Shown here piece after piece: positions 9,192 through 18,853 of a DNA stretch of 64,000 nt. Source of the DNA: Microbacterium testaceum (GTDB taxonomy: Bacteria; Actinomycetota; Actinomycetes; Actinomycetales; Microbacteriaceae); contig NZ_CP121699.1 in the NCBI RefSeq assembly GCF_029761935.1, positions 868,001-932,000 of the forward strand, written 5' to 3'. The notes below the pieces were generated by a model, which had not been told where the DNA came from, did no database searches, and saw only the letters and a list, made by a program, of their open reading frames with translations. Numbering within the stretch: the first letter of the stretch is position 1; each line of letters begins with the position of its first letter. Made by a program: the position numbers and the translations under genes.

Positions 9192-9878
9192 CTAGTCGCG
9201 CGGGGGCCTCGGGCCCGTGATTGCGGAGCCGATCCGCAGGTGTGTCGCGCCCATTGCGATCGCCTCGGGGAAATCGCCGGTCATGCCCGCCGAGATCCAC
9301 CGCGCGTCGGGGACGACGGAGCGCACCGCGTCGGCGCAACGGTGCAGTCGCTCGAACGCGCGAGCGGGTTCTTCGTCGAGCGGAGCGACGGCCATCACCC
9401 CGCGCAGCCGCAGGGTCGACAGCCCCGCCACGTGGGCGGCCAGTTCTTCGACGGCGTCGGGGACGACTCCCCCGCGACCGGGGTCGTCGGTGAGGTTCAC
9501 CTGCACGAGGACGTCGAGGAGGTCGCCCTCGGCGCCGGCGGCGTGCAGCGCGTCCGCGATGCGGGCTCGGTCGACCGAGTGGACGGCATCCGCTCCCGCC
9601 CGCACCGCGCGCGCCTTGTTGGTCTGGGCCTGGCCGATGAAGTGCCAGGTGAGATCCGCGAGCCCGTCGAGCTCCGCGCGTTTGGCCGTGAGTTCCTGTT
9701 GCCGGTTCTCGCCCACGTGCCGGACTCCCAGCGCGTGCAGCTCGGTGACGAGGGATGCCGGGTGGAACTTCGTGACCACGATGCGGGTGATCTCGCCGGG
9801 GTCGCGGTTCGCGGCGCGGGCGGCGTCTCGGATGCGCTCGTCGACGGCGGCGAGTCGCTCGGCAAGGGCGGTGTCCAT
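9192..9878 (-). CDS. yggS: YggS-type PLP homeostasis protein
   Basis: Cytoplasmic pyridoxal-phosphate carrier (PLPBP/YggS family) that buffers PLP and affects amino acid balance. The lysine that holds PLP is in [12 protein letters not shown] (about residue 36). Other family blocks are [42 protein letters not shown] and [22 protein letters not shown] at the C-terminus. At 228 residues it is full length. AAAGGAG precedes the ATG. It usually follows yfiH in actinobacterial division clusters; here it comes directly after ftsZ. Confidence 0.95.
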   Translation of the reverse strand: MDTALAERLAAVDERIRDAARAANRDPGEITRIVVTKFHPASLVTELHALGVRHVGENRQQELTAKRAELDGLADLTWHFIGQAQTNKARAVRAGADAVHSVDRARIADALHAAGAEGDLLDVLVQVNLTDDPGRGGVVPDAVEELAAHVAGLSTLRLRGVMAVAPLDEEPARAFERLHRCADAVRSVVPDARWISAGMTGDFPEAIAMGATHLRIGSAITGPRPPRD

Positions 9879-9898
9879 GCTGCTCCTTTGACGACGAG

Positions 9899-9926
9899 AG
9901 CGGGCCCGGTGGACACCGGACCCGCT
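9899..9926 (-). terminator. Strong hairpin between ftsZ and yggS
   Basis: AGCGGGCCCGGTG and CACCGGACCCGCT form a 13-bp stem with one mismatch and a 2-base loop, 17 bases past the ftsZ stop. It lacks a U tract but could reduce read-through from ftsZ into yggS-sepF. Confidence 0.55.
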
Positions 9927-9943
9927 CGTCGTACCGTTGGTTC

Positions 9944-11131
9944 TTACTTCAGGAAGTCGGGCACGTCGAGGTCGTCGTCGGCGTAGCCGCCGTCGTACGA
10001 GGTCTCGGGCACGCGGGCCGTGACGGGTGCCGGCTCGGGGCGACGCTCGGGAGCGCGCTCGGTCGCCGCCTTCTGCTCCTCGGCCGCGTCGAGGTCGCGG
10101 GCCACGTCGTCGGCGGGGATGACGGGTACGACGGGCGCAGAGACCGGGCGCTGGGCGCCGACCGCGTCGATCCGCAGCGAGGGCTCTCCCCCGTCGAAAC
10201 CGGCGGCGATGACGGTGACCCGCACCTCGTCGCCGAGCGTGTCGTCGATGACCGTACCGAAGATGATGTTGGCCTCGGGGTGCGCGGCCTCCTTCACCAG
10301 CTGGGCGGCGTCGTTGATCTCGAAGATGCCGAGGTTCGAGCCACCCTGGATCGACAGCAGCACGCCGTGCGCACCCTCGATCGAGGCCTCGAGGAGCGGG
10401 GACTCGACGGCGAGCTCGGCGGCCTTGATCGCACGGTCGGCGCCGCGGGACGAGCCGATGCCCATGAGCGCGGAGCCGGCCCCCTGCATGACCGACTTGA
10501 CGTCGGCGAAGTCGAGGTTGATGAGACCGGGGGTCGTGATGAGGTCGGTGATGCCCTGGACACCGGCGAGCAGCACCTGGTCGGCCGTGGCGAACGCCTC
10601 GATCATCGAGATGCCGCGGTCACTGATCTCGAGCAGGCGGTCGTTCGGGACGACGATGAGGGTGTCGACCTCTTCTTTCAGTCGCTGCACCCCGCCCTCG
10701 GCCTGGCTCTGGCGACGACGGCCCTCGAACGAGAAGGGCTTGGTCACGACACCGATGGTCAGGGCGCCGATCGACTTGGCGATCTTGGCGACGACGGGGG
10801 CGCCGCCGGTGCCGGTTCCGCCGCCCTCACCCGCGGTGACGAAGACCATGTCGGCGCCGCGGAGCGCCTCTTCGATCTCTTCGGCGTGATCCTCGGCGGC
10901 GCGACGGCCGACCTCGGGGTCGGCGCCGGCGCCGAGGCCGCGGGTGAGCTCACGACCGACGTCGAGCTTGACGTCGGCGTCGCTCATCAGCAGCGCCTGC
11001 GCGTCGGTGTTGATCGCGATGAACTCCACGCCACGAAGGCCGAGCTCGATCATGCGGTTGACGGCGTTGACGCCGCCCCCGCCCACACCGACGACCTTGA
11101 TCACGGCGAGGTAGTTCTGGTTGTGGCTCAT
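9944..11131 (-). CDS. ftsZ: Cell division GTPase FtsZ
   Basis: Tubulin-like GTPase that forms the cytokinetic ring. The nucleotide-binding N-domain shows [15 protein letters not shown] (about 14-28), the tubulin signature [13 protein letters not shown] (about 103-115), and the synergy loop [11 protein letters not shown] (about 203-213). After the globular core (ends about 315) a variable linker rich in Pro, Ala and Glu leads to the conserved C-terminal tail with [11 protein letters not shown], which binds SepF. At 395 residues it is normal. GGAGG lies 5 bases before the ATG. The 151-base leader upstream carries two inverted repeats. Confidence 0.98.
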   Translation of the reverse strand: MSHNQNYLAVIKVVGVGGGGVNAVNRMIELGLRGVEFIAINTDAQALLMSDADVKLDVGRELTRGLGAGADPEVGRRAAEDHAEEIEEALRGADMVFVTAGEGGGTGTGGAPVVAKIAKSIGALTIGVVTKPFSFEGRRRQSQAEGGVQRLKEEVDTLIVVPNDRLLEISDRGISMIEAFATADQVLLAGVQGITDLITTPGLINLDFADVKSVMQGAGSALMGIGSSRGADRAIKAAELAVESPLLEASIEGAHGVLLSIQGGSNLGIFEINDAAQLVKEAAHPEANIIFGTVIDDTLGDEVRVTVIAAGFDGGEPSLRIDAVGAQRPVSAPVVPVIPADDVARDLDAAEEQKAATERAPERRPEPAPVTARVPETSYDGGYADDDLDVPDFLK

Positions 11132-11162
11132 GCCGGCCTCCGTTTGTCCCCGAACCCGAAAC

Positions 11163-11208
11163 TTTAAACCTCATGTTGAGGGTTAAAGAATTGCCCGGTA
11201 TGCAATTC
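11163..11208 (-). promoter_or_regulatory. Two adjacent inverted repeats in the ftsZ leader
   Basis: TTTAAACCTCA (11163-11173) pairs with TGAGGGTTAAA (11177-11187) with one mismatch and a 3-base loop. Immediately next to it GAATTGC (11188-11194) and GCAATTC (11202-11208) are a perfect 7-7-7 palindrome. The stretch is much richer in A+T than its surroundings. It could hold an operator, a promoter or an mRNA structure controlling ftsZ. No known regulator site was recognised. Confidence 0.5.
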
Positions 11209-11282
11209 CTTAGCTCGAAGGTATGCGGCGGATCCGACCCCGCCCGCCCGACACGCGGCGTGTTGGAACATCGCCTCGAAGA

Positions 11283-12215
11283 TCAGCGGACGACGCCCGC
11301 CTCGGGCGACGTCACGTCGTACTCCTTGGCCTTGTCCGGCGGGCTCTTCTGCATCAGGCGGTCGAGCACCACGGCCTTCTCGGCCGAGCGGTCGGCGCTC
11401 CCCCACACGACCTTCGACCCCGACGCGCCGAGCGTCAGCGTCACATCATCGGGCGTCGAGGCCGACACGGCCGTCACCTGCGCCCGCACGGCGTCCGGCA
11501 GGGAGCGCACCACGCGACCCGCGGCGCGGAAGGCCGCCGAATCCGTTCCGCCGGCGATGTCGAGCACGGGCTGACCGGCCGGGGCGTCGGGCGTCGTCGA
11601 CAGCGCCACCCCGGCGGCATCCACCACCGTGAAACCCGCCGCGGACTGCATGGCGCCGATGGGGGTCCGCTCGACGATGCGCACCACGAGGTCGTGGGGC
11701 GGGCGCGCCTCGAGGGTGTACGACTCCACGAGCGGGAAGCGCACGAGCGCCGCCTTCACGGCGCTGTCGTCGACCATCGCGAGCGGGACGCCGACCTGGT
11801 CGCCCAGGGCGGCGGACACCGCCGCCGGGTCGAGCTGCGAGGTGCCGACCACATCGATTTTCTCGACGGCGAAGAGCGGGCTGTATGCCACGCCCGCCGT
11901 ACCGAGGCCCATGACGAGGAACGCCGAGATCACACCGATCCAGATGTTCCGACGACGCCGCTGGCGCACCGTGAAGCGGCGCACCTCCGCGGAGAGCGCC
12001 CGCCGCCGGGCCCGCGAGGCCCGCCACACATCGCGCAGCCCCGCTCCCCCGGCATCCGGATCATCCGCGGCGAAGCCGCCGTCGAGCGGACGCTCGCGGG
12101 TGTGGACCACGGAGTTCGCGTCGACGGATGCCGTCTGCCGGGGCGTCGAAGCCCGAGCGGCCTTCGCGCGGCGAGCGGACTCCGGCGAGGACGGCAGGGG
12201 CGACGGCCGCTCCAC
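11283..12215 (-). CDS. ftsQ: Cell division protein FtsQ
   Basis: Bitopic membrane protein of the divisome that links early and late division proteins (FtsL, FtsB, FtsI, FtsW). A cytoplasmic basic N-terminus of about 110 residues precedes one membrane helix (IWIGVISAFLVMGLGTAGVAY), then a POTRA domain (FAVEKIDVVGTSQLDPAAV onward, about residues 137-205) and the extracytoplasmic FtsQ beta domain. The 310-residue protein is normal for actinobacteria. The GTG at 12213-12215 is two bases beyond the murC stop, which argues for translational coupling; the longer frame overlaps murC and is rejected. Confidence 0.9.
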   Translation of the reverse strand: MERPSPLPSSPESARRAKAARASTPRQTASVDANSVVHTRERPLDGGFAADDPDAGGAGLRDVWRASRARRRALSAEVRRFTVRQRRRRNIWIGVISAFLVMGLGTAGVAYSPLFAVEKIDVVGTSQLDPAAVSAALGDQVGVPLAMVDDSAVKAALVRFPLVESYTLEARPPHDLVVRIVERTPIGAMQSAAGFTVVDAAGVALSTTPDAPAGQPVLDIAGGTDSAAFRAAGRVVRSLPDAVRAQVTAVSASTPDDVTLTLGASGSKVVWGSADRSAEKAVVLDRLMQKSPPDKAKEYDVTSPEAGVVR

Positions 12216-12217
12216 GG

Positions 12218-13624
12218 TCAGACCGCCGCGGCCTCGGTGCGGGACAGCGCCTCGAGCACCTGGGGGATGATCTGGTAGACGTTGCCGCACCCGAGGGTGA
12301 TGACGTAGTCACCCGGTCGGGCGATCCGAGCCGTGTAATCGGCCGCCGCCTGCCAGTCGGGGACGTAGTGCACGTGGGACGGATCGGCGAACGCGCCGCT
12401 GACGAGCTCTCCGGTGACCCCGGGCACCGGGTCTTCACGGGCCCCGTACACGTCGAGCATGACGGTGTGGTCGGCGTGCGACTCGAGCACCTCGGCGAAC
12501 TCGCGGTACATCTCCTGCGTGCGCGAGTAGGTGTGGGGCTGCTGGATCGCGATGATGCGCCCCTCGCCCACGACGGTGCGGGCGGCCGAGAGCGCCGCGG
12601 CGACCTCGGTCGGGTGGTGCGCGTAGTCGTCGTACACGCTGACGCCCTGCTGCACGCCGTGCAGCTCGAAACGGCGAACGGTGCCGCCGAAGCCCTCGAC
12701 CGCGCGCGCGGCGTCGGCGAGGGAGTGCCCGAGCACGCGCAGCACGGCGACCGCACCTGCGGCGTTGACGGCGTTATGGGCGCCGGGAACGCGCAGCTGC
12801 ACGTCGACGCTTTCGCCGTCGGCGGTGAGAGTGAACGCGACGGGCCCGTCGGTACGGATGCCGCTGAGGCGGAGGTCGGCTGCGGCGTCCTCGCCGAACG
12901 TGACGACGTTCGCGTGGGTGATGCGCTCGCGCACGGAACGCGCGCCGGAGTCGTCGGCCGAGATCACGACGGCCTCGCGGGCGGCGTTCGCGAAACGGGC
13001 GAAGGCGGCGTCGAAGGCGTCGCGCGAGCCGTAGTGGTCGAGGTGGTCGGGGTCGACGTTGGTGATGAGCGCGACCGAGGTGTCGTAGAGCTCGAACGTG
13101 CCGTCGGACTCGTCGGCCTCGATCACGACGAGGTCGTCCGAGCCGGTGCCGCTGGACGCGCCCAGGTCGGCGATGACGCCGCCGTTGACGAACGTCGGGT
13201 CGACCTCGAGGGCGCGCAGGGCGGTCACGATCATGCCCGTCGAAGTGGTCTTGCCGTGGGCACCCGCGACCGAGACGAGGCGACGACCTCCGATGAGCCA
13301 GTGCAGCGCCTGCGAGCGGTGGATCACGTGCAGCCCGCGCTCTTTGGCGGTGACGAACTCGGGGTTCTCGGGCCAGATCGCACCCGTGTGGACGACGGTG
13401 TCGGCGTCGCCGAGGTGGGCGGCGTCGTGCCCGACGTGCACGGTCGCGCCGCGAGCGGCGAGGTCGCGCAGGGCGGCACTGTCGGAACGGTCGGAGCCGG
13501 AGACCCGAATACCGCGGTCGAGGAACATGCGGGCGAGTCCGGACATGCCCGATCCCCCCACGCCGATGAAGTGCGCGGAGGTGATGGTCTCGGGGATGGG
13601 GAGGCTCAGGTCGGGTCTGATCAT
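12218..13624 (-). CDS. murC: UDP-N-acetylmuramate--L-alanine ligase
   Basis: First amino acid ligase of peptidoglycan precursor synthesis: joins L-alanine to UDP-MurNAc using ATP, in the cytoplasm. The N-terminal Rossmann motif is [16 protein letters not shown] (about 20-35). The ATP-binding loop is [12 protein letters not shown] (about 118-129), with [22 protein letters not shown] and [11 protein letters not shown] further on, all typical of the Mur ligase family and of MurC in particular. At 468 residues it is complete. The ATG at 13622-13624 starts right at the conserved domain; the 683-residue open frame continues upstream into non-coding sequence. Confidence 0.97.
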   Translation of the reverse strand: MIRPDLSLPIPETITSAHFIGVGGSGMSGLARMFLDRGIRVSGSDRSDSAALRDLAARGATVHVGHDAAHLGDADTVVHTGAIWPENPEFVTAKERGLHVIHRSQALHWLIGGRRLVSVAGAHGKTTSTGMIVTALRALEVDPTFVNGGVIADLGASSGTGSDDLVVIEADESDGTFELYDTSVALITNVDPDHLDHYGSRDAFDAAFARFANAAREAVVISADDSGARSVRERITHANVVTFGEDAAADLRLSGIRTDGPVAFTLTADGESVDVQLRVPGAHNAVNAAGAVAVLRVLGHSLADAARAVEGFGGTVRRFELHGVQQGVSVYDDYAHHPTEVAAALSAARTVVGEGRIIAIQQPHTYSRTQEMYREFAEVLESHADHTVMLDVYGAREDPVPGVTGELVSGAFADPSHVHYVPDWQAAADYTARIARPGDYVITLGCGNVYQIIPQVLEALSRTEAAAV

Positions 13625-13845
13625 GGCGTCTGCGAGTTTACGTCGCCGATCCTGCGCGTCGGCCCCGGCGCGCTGGGGGCGCGGCCCACGAGACCTCGGC
13701 GGGCGGACGCGCCGCGGCGGCCCGGCTGTCACCAGAACAGGGCATGTCACGGGAACAGTCGGACATCCTGTCGGACGCCCTGCTCTGGTGGCTTCGTCCT
13801 GTTCCCGTGACGACCGGTCCGCGCGTCGGCGGGGCCGGGCCCGGC
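13625..13845. other. Intergenic region between murG and murC
   Basis: This is the only long gap inside the dcw cluster apart from the ftsZ leader. It carries one copy of a dispersed inverted-repeat element (13731-13811). The remainder is GC-rich and shows no open frame with coding character and no clear promoter. Confidence 0.6.
13731..13811. repeat. Dispersed interlocked inverted-repeat element, copy 1
   Basis: Four arms lie in the order A-B-A'-B'. A is ACCAGAACAGGGC (13731-13743) and A' is GCCCTGCTCTGGT (13777-13789), one mismatch. B is GTCACGGGAACAG (13746-13758) and B' is CTGTTCCCGTGAC (13799-13811), perfect. The arms cross, so the RNA could form a pseudoknot or one of two alternative hairpins. 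A related element lies at 34742-34819. No protein is encoded. Confidence 0.75.
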
Positions 13846-14919
13846 TCAGCGGGCGAGAGCCCGGTCGACGAGGGCGATCACGTTCTCGGTCCCGGTCCGG
13901 ATGCCGGTGCGCGCCGCCGCATCGCGCATCGCGGTCCGCCGGTCCTCGTCGGCGAGCAGCGGGACGATCTCGGCGCGGACCCGGTCGGGCGTGAGATCGG
14001 CGTCGGCGATGAGCAGCGCGGCCCCGGCACGGACGGCCGCGGCGGCGTTCAGGCTCTGCTCGCCGTTGCCGACCGCATAGGGCACGTACACGGCGGGGAT
14101 GCCGAGGGCGTTGATCTCGCTGACGGTCGCGGCACCCGAGCGCGACACCACGAAGTCGGCGAGGGCGAAGGCGAGATCCATGCGGTCCACGTACCGGACG
14201 ACGGCATAGCCCTCGACGCCCGGATCGGGCAGGTCGGAGTTCTGTCCCGTCACGTGCAGCAGCTGCCAACCGGCGTCGAGGACGTCGCGCCAGGCCCCGC
14301 CGAACGCGGTGTTCAACCGCAGCGCACCGAGGGAGCCCCCGAACACCAGCAGCGTCGGCTTCTGCGCGTCGAGCCCGAAGTGCGCGGCGGCCTCCGCACG
14401 CAGAGCGGGGGCGTCGAGCTCGACGATCTCGCGGCGAAGCGGCATCCCGACCTCTTTCGCACCGCGCAGCGGCGTGCCCTCGAAGGCGACGCCGACGCCC
14501 GCGGCACCCCGCGCCCCGAGCACGTTCGCGAGCCCCGGCTTGGCATTGGCCTCGTGCACCACGAAGGGGACGCGCTCGCGGCGGGCCGCGACGTAGGCGG
14601 GCGCCGCCGCGTACCCCCCGAAACCGACGACGACGTCGACCCCGCGCGAGCGGATGAGTCGGCGCACGTGCGCGACGGCGCGCAGGAAGCGCACCGGGAA
14701 CGCCGCGGCGGCCCCGTTGGGACGGCGCGGGAAGGGGACCTTCGCAACGGTGACCAGTTCGTACCCGCGCAGCGGGACGAGACGCGACTCGAGGCCCTCT
14801 CGTGTGCCGAGCACGAGCACGTCGGCCGAGGCGTCGCGGGCGCGCAGTCCGTCGGCGACCGCGAGCAGGGGGTTCACATGCCCGGCGGTGCCGCCGCCGG
14901 CGAGGAGGTAAGTGGTCAC
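13846..14919 (-). CDS. murG: UDP-GlcNAc:lipid I GlcNAc transferase
   Basis: Peripheral membrane glycosyltransferase (GT28) that adds GlcNAc to lipid I and makes lipid II on the inner face of the membrane. The first G-loop is [15 protein letters not shown] (about 6-20). [14 protein letters not shown] and [13 protein letters not shown] follow, then the C-domain with [14 protein letters not shown] and the donor-binding block [24 protein letters not shown]. Its 357 residues are full length. It begins 49 bases after ftsW and is separated from murC by 221 bases containing the repeat element. Confidence 0.97.
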   Translation of the reverse strand: MTTYLLAGGGTAGHVNPLLAVADGLRARDASADVLVLGTREGLESRLVPLRGYELVTVAKVPFPRRPNGAAAAFPVRFLRAVAHVRRLIRSRGVDVVVGFGGYAAAPAYVAARRERVPFVVHEANAKPGLANVLGARGAAGVGVAFEGTPLRGAKEVGMPLRREIVELDAPALRAEAAAHFGLDAQKPTLLVFGGSLGALRLNTAFGGAWRDVLDAGWQLLHVTGQNSDLPDPGVEGYAVVRYVDRMDLAFALADFVVSRSGAATVSEINALGIPAVYVPYAVGNGEQSLNAAAAVRAGAALLIADADLTPDRVRAEIVPLLADEDRRTAMRDAAARTGIRTGTENVIALVDRALAR

Positions 14920-14968
14920 CGTTCGACCCTAACCAGGTCGGGCGGTGCTCCGTCGCCGCCCCCGAACG

Positions 14969-16222
14969 TCAGCCGCGCGGTCGACGGGCGGATGCCGCGG
15001 CCCGCCGCGCCGCCCGCGGAGGCGTCTCGCCCGCCGCGCGACGGTCGGGAAGCGTCCGCGCGCACGACAGCAGCACACCGCACCCGATCAGCACCGACAG
15101 CAGCGAGGTCCCGCCCTGCGACATGAACGGTAGCGGCACACCGAGAACCGGGAACACGCGGAGGACGACCGCGACGTTGATCATGGCCTGACCGACGATC
15201 CAGATGGTCACGCCGCCCGCGACGATCCGGACGAAGGGGTCGTCGGTGCGGCGGATGATGTGGAAGGCGCCGACCGCGAACAGACCGAAGAGGGCGAGGA
15301 CGACGATGCATCCGATCAGCCCCATCTCCTCCCCCACGATCGCGAAGATGTAGTCGTTCGCCGCGGCGGGGAGCCAGTCGTACTTCTCGGCCGAGTTGCC
15401 CAGGCCCACACCGAAGATCCCGCCCGCCGCGAGCCCCCAGATGCCGTGCAGCGGCTGGTAGCAGTCACCGAGGTAGTTGGCGATGCAGTCCTGGTCGAGG
15501 AAGCTCATGATGCGGCGCATGCGGTCGGCGCTCGTGATGGCGAACAACGCGATCGCGCCCAGGGCCGCGAGGGCCGGCAGCACGAAGATGCGCAGCTTGA
15601 CCCCTGAGAAGAACAGCGCCCCGAGCAGGACGAGCACGAGGATCATCGTCGTACCCAGGTCTTTTCCGCCCATGACGGTGGCGACCACGAGGGCGAAGAC
15701 AGGAACGATCGGGATGAACACGTGTCGCCAGTCGCCCAGCAGCGTCTGCTTGCGGTACAGGACGTAGCCCAGCCACAGCGCGAGAGCGAGCTTGAGGAAC
15801 TCGGCCGGCTGCGCCTGGATGCCTGCGATGCTGATCCAGTTGCGGTTACCGTTCGCCGAGATGCCCAGCGGAGTGAACACCAGCAACTGGAAGAGCGTCG
15901 CCAGGATCAGCGCCGGCCACGCCATTCGCTTCCAGAAGCGCAGCGGAGCACGGCTGAGCACGAACATCAGCGGGATGCCGATGACGGCGAAGACGGCCTG
16001 CTTGAGGACGTGGTCGAAAGGGCTCTGCGCGCCGTCGAGCGCCGAGGTGGCCGATAGCACCATGACCAGGCCGAACCCGGTGAGCAGGAGCGCCGCCGAG
16101 GTGATGAGCAGGAACTCGCTGGGCACGGGCCGGAACGCCCTGCCCAGGGAGACGCGGGCGGCGAGGCCGGCGCGCGCGGGCTCATCGGGGCTCTGCCGCG
16201 GACGAGGTGCCGTCGTGGTCAC
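14969..16222 (-). CDS. ftsW: Septal peptidoglycan polymerase FtsW
   Basis: SEDS-family lipid II polymerase that works with FtsI at the septum. About ten membrane helices are visible between residues 40 and 380. Family blocks include GIQAQPAEFLKLALALWLG, GGKDLGTTMILVLV, NYLGDCYQPLHGIWGLAAGG, NDYIFAIVGEEMG and VLGVPLPFMSQGGTSL. The C-terminal 30 residues are Arg/Ala-rich and cytoplasmic. The GTG at 16220-16222 has GAGGGGA 4-6 bases upstream and leaves a 10-base gap to murD; the longer frame overlaps murD and is rejected. 417 residues. Confidence 0.96.
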   Translation of the reverse strand: MTTTAPRPRQSPDEPARAGLAARVSLGRAFRPVPSEFLLITSAALLLTGFGLVMVLSATSALDGAQSPFDHVLKQAVFAVIGIPLMFVLSRAPLRFWKRMAWPALILATLFQLLVFTPLGISANGNRNWISIAGIQAQPAEFLKLALALWLGYVLYRKQTLLGDWRHVFIPIVPVFALVVATVMGGKDLGTTMILVLVLLGALFFSGVKLRIFVLPALAALGAIALFAITSADRMRRIMSFLDQDCIANYLGDCYQPLHGIWGLAAGGIFGVGLGNSAEKYDWLPAAANDYIFAIVGEEMGLIGCIVVLALFGLFAVGAFHIIRRTDDPFVRIVAGGVTIWIVGQAMINVAVVLRVFPVLGVPLPFMSQGGTSLLSVLIGCGVLLSCARTLPDRRAAGETPPRAARRAAASARRPRG

Positions 16223-16232
16223 GCGAGTCCCC

Positions 16233-17750
16233 TCAGTCGTGCGGTCGAGATTCTCCGTCTCGGCCCGCGATCCACGCCCGCACCGCCTCGGCGAAGCGGT
16301 CGCCGCGGTCGGAGTAGGACGAGAACTGATCGAAGGACGCCGCCGCGGGAGCGAGGAGAACGGTGTCTCCCTCCCGGGCCACACCCGCCGCCAGTTCGAC
16401 GACCTGGGCCATGACGTCTTCAGTCTCAGCGTGGTCGACCTCGAACAGCGGCACCGCCGGGGCGTGTCGCCCGAACGCCGCCACGATCTCGTCACGCTCG
16501 GTGCCGATCACGATCGCGGCCCGCACCGAAGCGCCCCGAGCGCGCACGAGGTCGCTCAGGTCGACGCCCTTGAGCAGACCGCCGACCACCCACACCGCGC
16601 CGGGGTACGCCGCGAGCGACGAGGCCGCCGCGTGCGGGTTCGTCGCCTTCGAGTCGTCGACCCAGGTGACTCCGAGGTGCGCCCCGACGACCTGGATGCG
16701 GTGCGGGTCGAGCCGGAAGCGTTCGAGCGTGTCGTGGATGTGCGCGGGCGTGGCCCCGAGGGAGCGTGCAAGGGCCGAGGCAGCGAGGATGTTCGCGACC
16801 ATGTGGGGAGCCGCGAGGCCGCGCTGGGCGAGGTCCGCCACCGTCGTCAGTTCGAGGGCCGAGGTGGCGCGCTCTTCGAGGAAGGCCCGATCGACGAGGA
16901 TGCCGTCGACCACACCGAGGTCGCTCGGACCGGGGACCCCCAGATCGAAGCCGATGGCGCGCGCGCCCTCGACGACCTCGGCGTCTTCGACCATCTCGCG
17001 GGTCGCGACGTCGGCCTTGTTGTAGACGCAGGCCACGCGCGTGCGGGCGTAGATGCCGGCCTTCGCCGCGCGGTACGCGTCCGCGCCGCCGTGCCACTCG
17101 AGGTGGTCGTCGGCCAGGTTGAGGCAGACGGCCGCGTGCGGCGAGAGGGCGTCGGGTCCGGACTGCTGGTTCAGGTACCAGAGCTGGTGGCTCGAGAGCT
17201 CGACGACGAACACGTCGAACCCACCCGGGTCGCGCACGGCGTCGAGCACGGGAGTGCCGATGTTGCCGACGGGAACGGCCCACTGACCCGCCGTCATGAG
17301 CATCTCGGCGGTCAGACGCGTGGTGGTGGTCTTGCCGTTCGTCCCAGTGATGAGCACCCAGTCGGCGGGGCGCCCGTCCGGACGGACCACCTTGTCACGG
17401 ACGCGCCAGGCGAGCTCGACGTCGCCCCACAGCGCGATGCCCCGCTCCTGCGTCCACGCGATCACGGGGTGGTGCGGGGGGAAGCCGGGGGATGCCACGA
17501 CCACCTCGGGCGCGAAGTCCGCCATCTCTGCGGGCACGGTGTCGAGCGGACCCTCGTGCAGGCGCACGCCCAGAACCGGGAGCAGGCGCGAATACTCGGC
17601 ATCCGCTCTCTCCGTCACCACGAGCACCTCGGCGCCGAGCTCGGCGAGGGTGTCGGCGACCGAGAAGCCGGTGACCGACAAGCCGAGGACGACGACGCGC
17701 AGGCCCTTCCAGTCGGCGTGCCAGCTGGTCAGGGTGGAGAGGTCGGTCAT
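16233..17750 (-). CDS. murD: UDP-MurNAc-L-alanine--D-glutamate ligase
   Basis: Second Mur ligase: adds D-glutamate to UDP-MurNAc-L-Ala. N-terminal UDP-binding region with VVVLGLSVTGFSVADTL (about 17-33), the ATP loop TGTNGKTTTTRLTAEML (about 134-150), NLADDHLEWHGG, and the C-domain motifs VDDSKATNPHAA and LLAPAAASFDQFSSYSDRGD. 505 residues is at the long end for MurD. The ATG at 17748-17750 overlaps the mraY stop as ATGA, which fixes the start and implies coupled translation. Confidence 0.96.
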   Translation of the reverse strand: MTDLSTLTSWHADWKGLRVVVLGLSVTGFSVADTLAELGAEVLVVTERADAEYSRLLPVLGVRLHEGPLDTVPAEMADFAPEVVVASPGFPPHHPVIAWTQERGIALWGDVELAWRVRDKVVRPDGRPADWVLITGTNGKTTTTRLTAEMLMTAGQWAVPVGNIGTPVLDAVRDPGGFDVFVVELSSHQLWYLNQQSGPDALSPHAAVCLNLADDHLEWHGGADAYRAAKAGIYARTRVACVYNKADVATREMVEDAEVVEGARAIGFDLGVPGPSDLGVVDGILVDRAFLEERATSALELTTVADLAQRGLAAPHMVANILAASALARSLGATPAHIHDTLERFRLDPHRIQVVGAHLGVTWVDDSKATNPHAAASSLAAYPGAVWVVGGLLKGVDLSDLVRARGASVRAAIVIGTERDEIVAAFGRHAPAVPLFEVDHAETEDVMAQVVELAAGVAREGDTVLLAPAAASFDQFSSYSDRGDRFAEAVRAWIAGRDGESRPHD

Positions 17751-18853
17751 ACGCGGGACAGCCATTCGACGTAGAAGAATCCGATGCCCGAGACGGCGAG
17801 GAGACCGGCGATGATCCACATGCGCACGACGATGGTGACCTCGGGCCACCCGCGCATCTCGAGGTGGTGGTGCAGGGGGCTCATGAGGAAGAGGCGCTTG
17901 CCCCGGGTCACCTTGAAGTAGGCCCGCTGAAGGATGACCGATCCCGAGGCGATCACGTAGACGCCGGCGATGAGGATGAGGAGGAGCTCGGTGCGGGTGA
18001 AGATCGCGAGGGCGGCGATCACCCCACCGATCGCCATCGACCCGCAGTCGCCCATGAAGACCTTCGCCTTGGGGGCGTTCCACCAGAGGAATCCGACCAG
18101 GGCGCCGACGAACGACGCCCCCACGATCGCCAGGTCGAACGGATCGCGCACGGCGTAGCAGCCGGCTTGCACGGTCGGGTCGAGGACATCGGCGCAGACC
18201 TGCTTGTTCTGCCAGAACGCCATCAGGCTGTAGGCGCCGACGACGAAGATGCCCGAGCCCGCGGCGAGGCCGTCGAGACCGTCGGCCACGTTGACGGAGT
18301 TCGAGGTGGCCGTTCCGATCAGCGAGATCCACGCCAGGTACAGCAGCCACCCGAGGATCGGGCCGAGCGCGAAGAACGACAGCAGCTGGATGTCACGGAA
18401 CACCGAGACGTACCCCGAGGCGGCGGTCTGCCCGACGGTGTTGGGGAAGTTCAGGGCGACGATGGCGAACGGCACCGCGACGATCACCTGACCGGCGATC
18501 TTGCGCCATCCCGAGAGCCCCAGGCTGCGCTGCTGGCGGATCTTCATGTAGTCGTCGATGAAGCCGACGACACCGAAACCGAGCATGAGCCAGAGGACGA
18601 GGAGTCCCGACACGGTCGGGGGGTTGTTCCCGGCGTACGAGCCGATGAAGTATCCGACCATCGTGCCGAGGATGAAGATCGTCCCGCCCATGGTGGGCGT
18701 GCCGCGCTTCGCTCCGTGCGAGGGGTTGTGCACGTTCTCGGGGGTGCGGATGACCTGCCCCCAGCCCCACTTCCGGAACCAGCGGAGGAAGACCGGGGTG
18801 AGGAAAAGGGTGAAGGCGAGCGAGATCGCAGCCGAAGTCAGAAGTGATCTCAC
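17747..18853 (-). CDS. mraY: Phospho-MurNAc-pentapeptide transferase
   Basis: Integral membrane enzyme that transfers phospho-MurNAc-pentapeptide to undecaprenyl phosphate, forming lipid I. About ten helices are visible. Catalytic blocks are GTPTMGG (about 52-58), FIDDYMKIRQQ (about 98-108) with the Asp-Asp pair, NSVNVADGLDGLAAGSG (about 185-201) and FMGDCGSMAIGG, followed by PLHHHLEMRGWPE. 368 residues. The GTG at 18851-18853 overlaps the murF stop as GTGA. Confidence 0.97.
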   Translation of the reverse strand: MRSLLTSAAISLAFTLFLTPVFLRWFRKWGWGQVIRTPENVHNPSHGAKRGTPTMGGTIFILGTMVGYFIGSYAGNNPPTVSGLLVLWLMLGFGVVGFIDDYMKIRQQRSLGLSGWRKIAGQVIVAVPFAIVALNFPNTVGQTAASGYVSVFRDIQLLSFFALGPILGWLLYLAWISLIGTATSNSVNVADGLDGLAAGSGIFVVGAYSLMAFWQNKQVCADVLDPTVQAGCYAVRDPFDLAIVGASFVGALVGFLWWNAPKAKVFMGDCGSMAIGGVIAALAIFTRTELLLILIAGVYVIASGSVILQRAYFKVTRGKRLFLMSPLHHHLEMRGWPEVTIVVRMWIIAGLLAVSGIGFFYVEWLSRV

